Of a stretch of DNA of 19,086 nucleotides, positions 1-6,743 are shown piece by piece. The notes under the pieces were generated by a model. That model was not told where the DNA came from, ran no database searches, and saw only the letters and a list, made by a program, of their open reading frames with translations. The position numbers were made by a program, and so were the translations under genes. Position 1 is the first letter of the stretch; every line of letters begins with the position of its first letter. Where the stretch lies: NCBI GenBank assembly GCA_017457015.1, contig JAFTIG010000031.1, positions 1 to 19,086 of the forward strand. The letters run 5' to 3'. This stretch comes from Clostridia bacterium. GTDB taxonomy: Bacteria > Bacillota_A > Clostridia > Christensenellales > Borkfalkiaceae.

Positions 1-139
1 CTGCTGCGCAAGCACCGCAACTCATACAAGCTTCGGCATCAATAACGTATTGAGTATCGCCTTCGCTGATAGCGCCACAGGGGCAAGTATCTGCGCAAGC
101 ACCGCACGAAATACACTGATCGCTTATTTTATATGCCAT
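1..139 (-). CDS. 2[4Fe-4S] ferredoxin, 3' end outside the window
   Basis: The first 46 codons of a small bacterial ferredoxin are visible; the gene runs off the left edge. The protein begins MAYKISDQCISCGACADTC, which carries the first CxxCxxC...C cluster ligand set, and CMSCGAC near residue 37 opens the second set. Such proteins are soluble cytoplasmic one-electron carriers using two [4Fe-4S] clusters. The ATG at 139 follows a strong AGGAGG Shine-Dalgarno about 7 bases upstream, and a SigA-type promoter lies at 168..196. It is too short for default ORF callers. Family assignment is secure; the electron partner cannot be inferred from the neighbours. Confidence 0.9.
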   Translation of the reverse strand, partial: MAYKISDQCISCGACADTCPCGAISEGDTQYVIDAEACMSCGACAA

Positions 140-167
140 TAGAGTTACCTCCTAATTTATTATATAT

Positions 168-196
168 ATTGTATCACAAACTTTTTCATTTGTAAA
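168..196 (-). promoter_or_regulatory. SigA-type promoter of the ferredoxin gene
   Basis: On the minus strand TTTACA (-35, 191..196) and TACAAT (-10, 168..173) are separated by exactly 17 bp. The -10 is preceded by TGA, giving an extended TGN element. It sits between the end of ricT and the ferredoxin start, so the ferredoxin is probably transcribed by itself as well as by any read-through. Confidence 0.75.
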
Positions 197-208
197 CTTT
201 TGCAGACG

Positions 209-1093
209 TTAATCCAAAATTTTTTTCATTGCTTCCGGGACGTCGTCGTCCTTATCGTCTTTAGCGTTTTGTTTACAGCGTTTAAAATTAAGTCTATCCA
301 CTGGGAAATCTTTATAAACTTCACTGCCGTCGCCCTTGGTTATCTTTACTTTTGACGTAAGTTTAAGCATATCGTTGCCGATAACCACGCCTTCGCCTTC
401 AGGCGTGCCGACCGTTCCGCCGATTTTGGGCATTTTTTTGCAAGCTTCAGCATAATATTCGTTTTCATATTCCAAACAGCACATAAGTCTACCACACAAT
501 CCGCTTATCTTGCCAGGATTAAGGTGTAAACCCTGATTTTTTGCCATTTTTATAGTAACCTTGCCAAAGTCGCTCATACAACTAGCGCAACAACACGTTC
601 TACCGCAAGGCGCAATACCGCCTAAAATCTTGGTTTCGTCACGAATACCAACTTGACGGAGTTCAATTCTCTGATGGAATCTGCCTGCAAGCACTTTTAC
701 GAGTTCTCTAAAGTCAACCCTATTGTCCGACGTAAAGAAAAATACCATTTTCTTGCCGTCAAAAGCGTATTCGCAACCGATCAACTTCATGTTAAGTTTC
801 ATTTCGTCGATCTTTTGGTTTGCGAACTCCATTGCTTCGGGAATCTTTTTCTCATTATCCTTTACCGTTTTTTCGTCCTTTTCGGTCGCTTTTCTGAGTA
901 TCGGCTTTAAAGGGTGAACGATTTCTTTGTCTGGAACGTCTTTAAGTCCGAACACGACCGTGCCGTATTCTAGTCCTTTTGCAGTCTCCACTACGACGCC
1001 CGATTTTTCTTTATAATCGGTTTCCCCTTCGGCAGGTGCAAAATAGTATACTTTAGCGGTGTTTTTAAACTTGACGCCTATAACTTTTGCCAT
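209..1093 (-). CDS. ricT: RicT/YaaT-family PSP1 domain protein (Y-complex subunit)
   Basis: This 294-aa protein matches the PSP1/YaaT family, whose Bacillus subtilis member RicT forms the RicA-RicF-RicT complex that carries Fe-S clusters and assists RNase Y-dependent mRNA maturation, and influences sporulation and competence. The family signature is clear: GGIAPCGRTCCCASC (residues 158-172) followed by KISGLCGRLMCCLEYEN (195-211), holding Cys163, 167-169, 172, 200, 205 and 206, more cysteines than in the Bacillus version that I recall. The C-terminus is charged. The ATG lies inside the end of holB (16-nt overlap) with GGAGGG 9 bases upstream. The order tmk-holB-ricT is the same as in B. subtilis, which supports the call. 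I see no ricA or ricF homologue here. Confidence 0.93.
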   Translation of the reverse strand: MAKVIGVKFKNTAKVYYFAPAEGETDYKEKSGVVVETAKGLEYGTVVFGLKDVPDKEIVHPLKPILRKATEKDEKTVKDNEKKIPEAMEFANQKIDEMKLNMKLIGCEYAFDGKKMVFFFTSDNRVDFRELVKVLAGRFHQRIELRQVGIRDETKILGGIAPCGRTCCCASCMSDFGKVTIKMAKNQGLHLNPGKISGLCGRLMCCLEYENEYYAEACKKMPKIGGTVGTPEGEGVVIGNDMLKLTSKVKITKGDGSEVYKDFPVDRLNFKRCKQNAKDDKDDDVPEAMKKILD

Positions 1094-2055
1094 TTATATT
1101 TACCCTCCAGTATTTGGAACAACAACCACTCGGTAAGCATTGTGGCGTTGACGTTGAATTTTTTTCTCTTTGCCGTTTCGGTAATGCTCTCTAACGCATG
1201 CAATACCGAGCCGGTATTAAATTTTGATGCGCTCTTTAATGCGCTTAAATGCGCCTTGTTAGACACCAACTCTTCTTTACCTTGAAGTATAACCAAAATA
1301 TCGCGAAGCAATAATTCTAAAACCGATAAAAATTCAGAAAATTCCACCTTCGCTAATTTGGTTGAGTATAATAGTACGTCTTTGCTTGACGACATATTTA
1401 TAAGAACGTCAAGCGCAAGATCGGTTACGTCTTTAAGACTTTCGTCGCCGTAAAGGCTCATTGCCTTTCCTACCGTGCCGTCACCGCACGCTATTGCAGA
1501 CCTTAACTTGTCTAACTCCGTACACTCGCCCTTTAACGCGTCGAAAAGTTTTTCGTCGGTAAAGGCGGGAATCTCTAACTTTTTAACCCTTGACTTTACG
1601 GTGGGTAATAACGAGTATTCTCCCGTTGCCCCTAAAATTATATGTACTCCCTTGGGTGGTTCTTCAAGCGTCTTTAAAAGTTTGTTTTGTGCGGACGCGT
1701 TCATGCTTTCGGCATGGTTGATTATAAATATCTTTTTATCGCTCTCGATAGGTTTTAGATAACTTTCTTCTATGAGAGTATTTATATCGTCCGCGAGCAC
1801 CGCACCGTCTTTTTTAGGGAAAACCATGACGTCGGGATAAGCGTTGCTCTCTATTAACGAGCACGCCCTACAATAACCGCAAGGCTCACTCTCTTTACAA
1901 GACATAAGGGATGCAAAGATTTTAAGATAGGATAAAAGGTTATCGCCGTCCGCACTCAAAATAAGGTATGCGTGCGAAAGCCTATTAGCATCTTTATCCC
2001 CTTTTACCGTACGGTATGCGCCCGTACCTTTTATTAATCCGAAAAGGTCTATCAT
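1078..2055 (-). CDS. holB: DNA polymerase III subunit delta' (clamp loader)
   Basis: 325 aa, the usual length for HolB. RLSHAYLI (residues 25-32) is the typical start of the AAA+ core; a four-cysteine zinc site follows (Cys53, 59, 62, 65), then LLKTLEEPP (126-134), a hallmark of gamma/delta' subunits. The Walker A loop has degenerated to SADGDN, so ATP binding is unlikely; delta' is normally a non-hydrolysing stator. The sensor motif that is usually SRC reads SRV (155-157). It acts in the clamp-loader complex that opens the sliding beta clamp at primed DNA. Its ATG overlaps the tmk stop in an ATGA junction, and its end overlaps ricT, indicating translational coupling. Confidence 0.93.
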   Translation of the reverse strand: MIDLFGLIKGTGAYRTVKGDKDANRLSHAYLILSADGDNLLSYLKIFASLMSCKESEPCGYCRACSLIESNAYPDVMVFPKKDGAVLADDINTLIEESYLKPIESDKKIFIINHAESMNASAQNKLLKTLEEPPKGVHIILGATGEYSLLPTVKSRVKKLEIPAFTDEKLFDALKGECTELDKLRSAIACGDGTVGKAMSLYGDESLKDVTDLALDVLINMSSSKDVLLYSTKLAKVEFSEFLSVLELLLRDILVILQGKEELVSNKAHLSALKSASKFNTGSVLHALESITETAKRKKFNVNATMLTEWLLFQILEGKYKWQKL

Positions 2056-2675
2056 ATAACGCCTTTATCAGTTAACGCCGCAATCACCTTTGCGTGCGTT
2101 TGATCTCTTTCACCGCTTGCGTCTATCACTAGATAGCGGTCGCTATATTTTTCCGCAAGCGCGTTGTAGCCTGCGAAAACTTTTTTATGAAATTCCATAC
2201 CCGAAAGTTCTAATCTATCCGTCTTATCGACTCCGCCCTTTCTCTTAAAAGCAAGTTCGGGTTCTAATTTTAAAAACACGGTATAGTCGGGGGTAAAGTT
2301 TTTTATCGCGTAATCGTTTATCTTTTCAATAAACTCTACGCCCAGCCCCCTTGCATAGCCTTGATAAGCGAGCGACGAATCGATATATCTATCGCATAAA
2401 ACCAACTCGCCCGCAGCAAGTCTTGGGGCAATTTCTTCTTTTAAAAGTTGTATCCTTGCCGCCGCGTAAAGCATCGCTTCACACTCGTCGGTCATGGATA
2501 CGTTCTTGCCGTCCAAAATAACCTTTCTAATCTGCTCGGAAACGGTCGTTCCACCCGGCTCGCGCGTAAGAAAATATTTGATATTATGTTTTTGTAAATA
2601 CTCTTCAAGCATGTGAATTTGGCGAGATTTGCCAACGCCTTCACAGCCTTCAAACGTAACGAACGTTCCTTTCAT
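2052..2675 (-). CDS. tmk: Thymidylate kinase
   Basis: 207 aa, normal for bacterial TMP kinase, which phosphorylates dTMP to dTDP with ATP in the cytoplasm. The P-loop is FEGCEGVGKS (residues 8-17), the substrate-binding REPGGT is at 38-43, and the catalytic CDRYIDSSLAYQG at 94-106 contains the DR(Y/F/H) motif. The lid region carries RKGGVDKTDR. The gene starts 2 bases after the stop of the upstream membrane protein and ends with TGA inside the holB start. Start choice is supported by the canonical N-terminus KGTFVTFEG; the Shine-Dalgarno (AGGG) is only moderate. Confidence 0.96.
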   Translation of the reverse strand: MKGTFVTFEGCEGVGKSRQIHMLEEYLQKHNIKYFLTREPGGTTVSEQIRKVILDGKNVSMTDECEAMLYAAARIQLLKEEIAPRLAAGELVLCDRYIDSSLAYQGYARGLGVEFIEKINDYAIKNFTPDYTVFLKLEPELAFKRKGGVDKTDRLELSGMEFHKKVFAGYNALAEKYSDRYLVIDASGERDQTHAKVIAALTDKGVI

Positions 2676-2677
2676 TT

Positions 2678-3733
2678 TTAATACCCTAAAAGTGTTATAT
2701 TAAAGCACTCCCTGATTATCGTGTTCATAAACGAAATCGTTTCAAACTTCAAATGCGGTTGATACGAATAGAAGTTAAACGCCATTATGACGACGTCGTT
2801 TGCATTGTCTGCGCTCTTCATCCTAAAATAGGTAGACGCCTGTTCTTTGCCTGCAAGGTCACCCGTAAACGCTTCTACGTTTATACCGTAAGGACGAATT
2901 TCTTGCTTATTTAAAAGTGTTTCGTAAGCCGCCTTATCTTCTTGTTTTTGAGAAAGATCGTGTGCTTGTTGATATTTTTTGTAGTTGAATAAGAGTCCTG
3001 CTTCGGGGTGCGCGTTTGCGTAAGACATAAACTTATCAAAGAACTCGACTTCTTCCATAAGGTCTTTTATTCTTTCTATTTCTTGCTTGATACCCGCCGT
3101 TTTCTGTTCGTCGGAGCGATAGCGGTTATCGTCTTCCATACGGTTTAAGAAGTAAGATTTTATCTTTCCTTCGTTATAATTTGAATAGTCGTAAATATAG
3201 TTTACAACTTTATCGACGTCCACTTTATTATCCGTTTTAATATTTAAGCCGTCGTTTAGGAATTTCGCAAGATACTTTTGCGCGTCTGCAAGCATTTTAT
3301 CAAGCGCGTAAATGGAAAAATTATCGACGTGCGACTTTGCCCTTACGCTCTTGGTCTGGTCAACTTCTTGTCCGCCGTTGCCGTCGTCTTTCATAGTCTG
3401 CTTTTTATCAGTGATTAAAATATCGCCTTCTTGTACGGATAAGCGTACCGATAAAACGTTGTACTCTGACGTCAACGACTCCGAATCGATCTTTAATACG
3501 TCGTAACTGAACGTATCGTATTTTATAAAAAGGTCGTACATCTTATCCGAATCGCTACTGCTTATCGTTTGGTCGTAATAAAACTTAAAGTGTTGACCTG
3601 TAGTAAGCCTTACCGCACCTACCGTATAGGCAAACTCCCATACGACAATTGCAACTACGGCTATTACGATCATCAATATCCATTCGTATGATAAAAAGTC
3701 CGAAAGCCTTCTTTTCGTAATTCTATTATCCAT
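2678..3733 (-). CDS. Uncharacterised membrane-anchored protein, 351 aa
   Basis: I do not recognise this family. A short basic N-terminus (KRR at residues 7-9) precedes one hydrophobic segment at about 19-38, with no lipobox or cleavage site visible, so it is predicted to be anchored with the bulk of the protein outside the cytoplasm. The remainder is hydrophilic, rich in Lys, Asp and Tyr. Residues about 205-245 are highly charged and may form a helical or coiled segment. A weak Shine-Dalgarno (TAGGAAC) precedes the ATG. It ends 2 bases before tmk, so it is first in the tmk-holB-ricT operon. That setting hints at co-expression with replication genes, not at a function. Confidence 0.85.
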   Translation of the reverse strand: MDNRITKRRLSDFLSYEWILMIVIAVVAIVVWEFAYTVGAVRLTTGQHFKFYYDQTISSSDSDKMYDLFIKYDTFSYDVLKIDSESLTSEYNVLSVRLSVQEGDILITDKKQTMKDDGNGGQEVDQTKSVRAKSHVDNFSIYALDKMLADAQKYLAKFLNDGLNIKTDNKVDVDKVVNYIYDYSNYNEGKIKSYFLNRMEDDNRYRSDEQKTAGIKQEIERIKDLMEEVEFFDKFMSYANAHPEAGLLFNYKKYQQAHDLSQKQEDKAAYETLLNKQEIRPYGINVEAFTGDLAGKEQASTYFRMKSADNANDVVIMAFNFYSYQPHLKFETISFMNTIIRECFNITLLGY

Positions 3734-3760
3734 TTATTGTTCCTATAAGAATTTTATTAT

Positions 3761-3775
3761 CAGGCGTGACGCCTG
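3761..3775. repeat. Hairpin palindrome sharing a GCGTGACGC core
   Basis: CAGGCG-TGA-CGCCTG is a 6-bp stem with a 3-nt loop. The same core, with different outer pairs, recurs at 3917..3931 as TAAGCG-TGA-CGCTTA. The change of outer pairs (CAG/CTG to TAA/TTA) keeps complementarity. Confidence 0.65.
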
Positions 3776-3825
3776 TAACAAGTTGACAACCTGTGTTGTT
3801 ATTATTTTATAACCCAGAACTCTCC

Positions 3826-3916
3826 AACTACGTTAGAGTTGCATTTAAGAGCGTATAAACGAGCGATACAAGGCTCGCCCGAGCAAAAGGATGAGATTAA
3901 CCTTGTTAGTCATTGA
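3826..3916. repeat. Structured 91-nt repeat, copy 1
   Basis: Begins AACTACG and ends GTCATTGA. On the plus strand it contains GTATAAACGAGC, a hairpin CGAGC...GCTCG (3860..3877, 8-nt loop), and a second short stem AAGG...CCTT around the conserved loop block GAGATTAACC. By eye about two-thirds of positions match copy 2. A palindrome (3917..3931) follows directly. Orientation of any transcript is not known. Confidence 0.7.
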
Positions 3917-3931
3917 TAAGCGTGACGCTTA
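3917..3931. repeat. Second hairpin palindrome with the GCGTGACGC core
   Basis: TAAGCG-TGA-CGCTTA lies immediately after repeat copy 1 and is the partner of the palindrome at 3761..3775. No T-run follows on either strand, so it does not look like an intrinsic terminator. Confidence 0.65.
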
Positions 3932-3941
3932 ACCCTAACTT

Positions 3942-4032
3942 AACTACGCTTGGGTACTATTTTAAGGTTGTATAAACGAGCAGCGCAAGGCTCGAGAGCA
4001 CAAACAGACGAGATTGACCGTCTGGTCATCGA
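3942..4032. repeat. Structured 91-nt repeat, copy 2
   Basis: Same length and same ends as copy 1 (AACTACG to GTCATCGA), 116 bases downstream. The hairpin CGAGC...GCTCG is kept (loop AGCGCAAG versus GATACAAG), and the second stem is CAGACG...CGTCTG around GAGATTGACC. In copy 1 the same place is AAGG...CCTT, so the bases change but the pairing persists. Confidence 0.7.
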
Positions 4033-4088
4033 GATTGTTTGGGCGAATCAGCAAACGCAGCGATGCGAAGTTTAGACAGCCTTAAAAA

Positions 4089-5594
4089 TTAAAATTTTTT
4101 GATAGGTTTCATCGTCGGGAATAATATAACGTCCCTAATCGACGCACTGTCGGTAAGAAGCATAACGAGTCTATCTACACCGAAACCTAAACCGCCCGTT
4201 GGGGGCAAGCCGTATTCTAAAGCCGTAATAAAATCTTCGTCGATTTTAGCGTCGTTACCACCGCGAGCACGCTTTGCCTCGACCTGTTTAACGAAACGTT
4301 CTTTCTGGTCGATAGGATCGTTAAGTTCGCTAAACGCGTTACCCATTTCACGCGCGTAGATAAAGTATTCAAACCTTTCGGTAAACGCGGGGTTAGTGGG
4401 TTTACGTTTTGCAAGCGGAGAATTTTCCACGGGGTAATCGTAAATTATGGTCGGCTGAATAAGTTTTTCTTCAACGAACGCGTCAAAGAACGCAATGAGA
4501 ACGTGACCTTTGGTCGCTTCATCGCCTTCTTCTACTTCTACTCCCTTTTCTTTTGCAACGGCGCGAGCCTGTTCGTCGGTTATCCAATCGTTATAATCAA
4601 CGCCTGCATATTTTTTAACGGCTTCTACCATGGTAAGTCTTTCCCACGGTTTACCCATATCTATTTCAATACCTTGATAAGTTATGTTATAAGTTCCGCA
4701 AACTTCCATAATAATGGTGCGGTACATATCTTCAATCAAGTTCATCATATCGAAATAATCGCTATACGCTTGATACATTTCAACGGTAGTAAACTCTGGG
4801 TTATGCGACCTGTCCATACCTTCGTTACGGAAAATTCTACCCACTTCGTAAACCTTATCGAAACCGCCGACTATAAGACGCTTTAAATAAAGTTCGGTTT
4901 CTATTCTCAAATACATATCAATATCGAGAGCGTTGTGGTGGGTTTTGAAAGGTCTTGCAGCCGCGCCGATTTCAAGCGGTTGCAATACGGGCGTATCAAC
5001 TTCTAAATAGCCTACGCCGTCAAGATAACGTCTAATCGCCGTCAAAATCTTCGATCGTGCAACGAACGTCTTTTTAACGTCCGGATTAGCGATAAGGTCA
5101 ACTTCTCTTTGACGGTATCTAGTATCTTCATCCTTTAAGCCGTGAAATTTTTCCGGCAAGGGCAAGAGCGATTTTGAAAGAAGTTCAACTGCCGTTGCGT
5201 GAATAGAAATTTCACCCGTACGCGTAGTAAATACCGTACCCGTGATACCTATAATGTCACCTATATCGTATTCTTTAAACGCAAGGTAGTCGTCGCCTAA
5301 ATCGTTGATGGAAAGGTATGATTGAATAGTACCCTTGCCGTCTAAAATAACGGCAAAAGACGCCTTACCCATAATTCTCTTTGATATAAGTCTGCCTGCG
5401 ATACCGACGGTCTTGCCTTCGTAATCAGCGTAATTATCTTTAACGTCCTGACTGTAAGCAGTCCTGTCGTATCTTACCTTTTCAAAAGGATTTTTACCTG
5501 CGGCGATAAGCGCGCTTAATTTTTCACGCCTTACCCTTAAAATCTCGTTTAAGTCCTGTTCTTCAGTAATAGCGTTAGTCTTTATTTCTTCCAT
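4089..5594 (-). CDS. lysS: Lysyl-tRNA synthetase, class II
   Basis: 501 aa, normal for bacterial LysRS, which charges tRNA-Lys with lysine using ATP. An N-terminal helix precedes the OB-fold anticodon-binding domain (about 58-150). The class II catalytic core shows motif 1 around VDTPVLQP (199-206), the family stretch ARPFKTHHNALD (213-224), motif 2 GRIFRNEGMDRSHNPEFT (252-269) and motif 3 GLGFGVDRLVMLLT near the C-terminus. The ATG at 5594 has AAGGAA upstream. It follows greA by 17 bases, a common Firmicute pairing, and is presumably transcribed from the greA promoter. I see no T-box before the operon. Confidence 0.97.
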   Translation of the reverse strand: MEEIKTNAITEEQDLNEILRVRREKLSALIAAGKNPFEKVRYDRTAYSQDVKDNYADYEGKTVGIAGRLISKRIMGKASFAVILDGKGTIQSYLSINDLGDDYLAFKEYDIGDIIGITGTVFTTRTGEISIHATAVELLSKSLLPLPEKFHGLKDEDTRYRQREVDLIANPDVKKTFVARSKILTAIRRYLDGVGYLEVDTPVLQPLEIGAAARPFKTHHNALDIDMYLRIETELYLKRLIVGGFDKVYEVGRIFRNEGMDRSHNPEFTTVEMYQAYSDYFDMMNLIEDMYRTIIMEVCGTYNITYQGIEIDMGKPWERLTMVEAVKKYAGVDYNDWITDEQARAVAKEKGVEVEEGDEATKGHVLIAFFDAFVEEKLIQPTIIYDYPVENSPLAKRKPTNPAFTERFEYFIYAREMGNAFSELNDPIDQKERFVKQVEAKRARGGNDAKIDEDFITALEYGLPPTGGLGFGVDRLVMLLTDSASIRDVILFPTMKPIKKF

Positions 5595-5611
5595 GACGTA
5601 TTCCTTAAAAA

Positions 5612-6079
5612 TTAATATACTTTTTTAACGGTTATTTCCGTAATGCCTGCGGGAACTACGACTTTAATACTATCCCCTGCTTTTCTGCCGAGAAGGGCGT
5701 TACCTATCGGGCTTTCGTTACTGATTCTACCAGCCTCTACGTCCGCTTCGGTCGTGCCGACGATTTCATAAGTAAATTCTTCTCCCGTCTGCTCGTCTAC
5801 AAAATCTACTTTACTGCCGAGAGAAACCGTGCCTTTTTTAGCGCCGTCTTTAATAATAACGGCATATTTTAATTTATTTTCGATTTCTAAAATTTCGCCT
5901 TCGATCATAGCCTGTTCGTTCTTGGCTGCGTCGTATTCGGCGTTTTCACTCAAATCCCCGAATTCTCTTGCCGTCTTAATTCTTTCGGTAATTTCCGCAC
6001 GTTTGGTAACTTTTAAGTATTCTAAACGTTTCTCAAGTTCTTCTTTACCTTCTTTTGTAAGTATTACTTCTTCTGCCAT
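5612..6079 (-). CDS. greA: Transcription elongation factor GreA
   Basis: 155 aa, the expected length. An N-terminal antiparallel coiled coil (residues 1-75) reaches into the RNA polymerase secondary channel; its tip carries EFGDLSENAEYDAAK (39-53) with the acidic residues Asp42 and Glu45 that stimulate cleavage of backtracked RNA. The C-terminal FKBP-like domain (about 80-155) contains SNESPIGNALLGRKAGD. A strong GGAGGT lies upstream of the ATG at 6079. It is first in a greA-lysS unit behind a consensus promoter at 6156..6184. Confidence 0.97.
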   Translation of the reverse strand: MAEEVILTKEGKEELEKRLEYLKVTKRAEITERIKTAREFGDLSENAEYDAAKNEQAMIEGEILEIENKLKYAVIIKDGAKKGTVSLGSKVDFVDEQTGEEFTYEIVGTTEADVEAGRISNESPIGNALLGRKAGDSIKVVVPAGITEITVKKVY

Positions 6080-6155
6080 AAAAATGACCTCCGCAAAAAT
6101 GTTTTATTTATCAACAGCGGGCATACTCCCACTATATATTAATATTGACTTACTT

Positions 6156-6184
6156 ATTATAATGTATATAAAAGATTTTGTCAA
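6156..6184 (-). promoter_or_regulatory. Consensus SigA promoter of greA-lysS
   Basis: On the minus strand a perfect TTGACA (6179..6184) and a perfect TATAAT (6156..6161) are 17 bp apart. The predicted start is near 6149, leaving a leader of about 70 nt that contains a short GTGGG/CCCGC hairpin (6117..6132). Confidence 0.9.
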
Positions 6185-6266
6185 CTGCTTTTTTGGGTGC
6201 GTAAAAATCGTTTTAATGTTTAAAATGAAAAAAAATCAAATTTTTTGAAAAATTTTTTCAAAACCG

Positions 6267-6295
6267 TTGCATTAATATAAAAAATGTGATAAAAT
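6267..6295 (+). promoter_or_regulatory. SigA-type promoter of an orphan transcript
   Basis: TTGCAT (6267..6272) and TAAAAT (6290..6295) are 17 bp apart and the -10 is preceded by TGTGA (extended TGN). It points away from greA towards a region without a plus-strand gene and ends at the terminator of 6391..6426. Confidence 0.65.
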
Positions 6296-6301
6296 AAGTA
6301 T

Positions 6302-6426
6302 GTAAACGGGCAAAAACCGTTTGTTTTAGGGTTATACGGGCATTTGGTCCGTGGGAAAAGTTTTAATTTATTCCGAATAATATATGAAAAAAGAAGGTTG
6401 CAAAAAATTGCAACCTTCTTTTCTTT
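6302..6426 (+). ncRNA. Candidate small RNA, about 125 nt, with its own promoter and terminator
   Basis: From the predicted start near 6302 the transcript would form hairpin AAACGG/CCGTTT (6304..6322, loop GCAAAAA), a second hairpin ACGG/CCGT (6336..6352, loop GCATTTGGT), an A/T-rich single-stranded part, then a 13-bp terminator. The CAAA of loop 1 could pair with TTTG of loop 2. No plus-strand ORF with a Shine-Dalgarno is present, and rplI downstream has its own promoter, so it is not an mRNA leader for an adjacent gene. I compared it by memory with 6S, 4.5S/SRP and common riboswitch classes and found no match. Expression is inferred only. Confidence 0.5.
6391..6426. terminator. Strong bidirectional intrinsic terminator
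   Basis: A 13-bp perfect stem (6391..6403 with 6408..6420, loop AAAA) is followed by TTCTTT on the plus strand and by TTTTTTC on the minus strand. It would end both the candidate small RNA (plus) and the DUF1540 gene (minus). Confidence 0.85.
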
Positions 6427-6484
6427 AGTTTTTATCATTTTTCGCGTAATAGATTTTTAGGTTTGCCTATTTTCACGCTTAAAA

Positions 6485-6622
6485 TTACTTTTCCGAATAT
6501 TCTTCACAACAAGTGCAATTTTTACCACAACCGCAAGTTACTTTAATACTGCTAAGTTTACAAGCCAAACCGTCTTGATTGTGTTTACACTTTCTTACGT
6601 CACATCTAATAGAATCGTTCAT
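6485..6622 (-). CDS. Cys-rich DUF1540 protein, 45 aa
   Basis: A short gene: ATG at 6622, TAA at 6485, with AAGGAG at normal spacing. The protein reads MNDSIRCDVRKCKHNQDG then LACKLSSIKVTCGCGKNC and ends TCCEEYSEK. Cysteines at 7, 12, 21, 30, 32, 36, 38 and 39 and the pattern CDVxxCxHNxxGxxCxLxxIxV match the DUF1540 family, small presumably metal-binding proteins common in Clostridia; their function is unknown. An extra CGCGKNCTCC run makes this copy especially cysteine-dense. It is monocistronic, ends at the terminator 6391..6426, and faces rplI on the other strand. Confidence 0.85.
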   Translation of the reverse strand: MNDSIRCDVRKCKHNQDGLACKLSSIKVTCGCGKNCTCCEEYSEK

Positions 6623-6666
6623 ATTTTTTCTCCTTGTAAAAAATATTATGCGCGTTATTAATAAAA

Positions 6667-6675
6667 ATCATACCA
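6667..6675 (-). promoter_or_regulatory. Possible extended -10 promoter of the DUF1540 gene
   Basis: On the minus strand TGGTATGAT gives a TGN-extended -10 (hexamer at 6667..6672) about 45 bases before the ATG. No good -35 hexamer is visible, so this is a weak call. It lies about 10 bp from the -35 of the divergent rplI promoter. Confidence 0.4.
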
Positions 6676-6682
6676 TAACCCG

Positions 6683-6711
6683 TTGACTTTTATCGCTTTT
6701 ACGAGTAAAAT
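6683..6711 (+). promoter_or_regulatory. SigA-type promoter of rplI
   Basis: TTGACT (6683..6688) and TAAAAT (6706..6711) with a 17-bp spacer; the predicted start lies near 6718, about 26 nt before the ATG. Confidence 0.85.
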
Positions 6712-6743
6712 ATTAAAAAAGAATAAGTTAAGGAGATTTGATT

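Larger units (their letters stand above)
3734..4088. other. Gene-free interval between lysS and the tmk operon
   Basis: No credible ORF lies in these 355 bases. They hold two 91-nt imperfect repeats (3826..3916 and 3942..4032), two related hairpin palindromes (3761..3775 and 3917..3931) and a short hairpin with a GCGA tetraloop at about 4059..4070 on the plus strand (CGCA/TGCG stem). I could not find a convincing promoter for the tmk operon here. On the plus strand TTGACA (3783..3788) and TATAAC (3808..3813) are 19 bp apart, a weak candidate promoter reading into the repeats. Confidence 0.7.

Noticed and set aside
3826..4032. CRISPR array
   Set aside because: Only two copies of 91 nt with many differences and no short exact repeat with uniform spacers; no cas genes nearby.
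3734..4088. Insertion sequence remnant
   Set aside because: No transposase fragment in any frame and no terminal inverted repeats with target duplication were visible, though a non-autonomous element cannot be excluded without genome-wide copies.
4503..4886. 127-codon plus-strand ORF inside lysS
   Set aside because: Antisense shadow of a strongly conserved gene, no ribosome binding site, no family resemblance.
6080..6300. T-box leader for greA-lysS
   Set aside because: A lysS operon can carry one, but the leader is only about 70 nt and lacks a specifier stem or the conserved TGGNACCGCG antiterminator block.
6220..6438. 72-codon minus-strand ORF
   Set aside because: Low-complexity Lys/Phe/Asn translation, no Shine-Dalgarno, and it covers the promoter, small RNA and terminator of the opposite strand.
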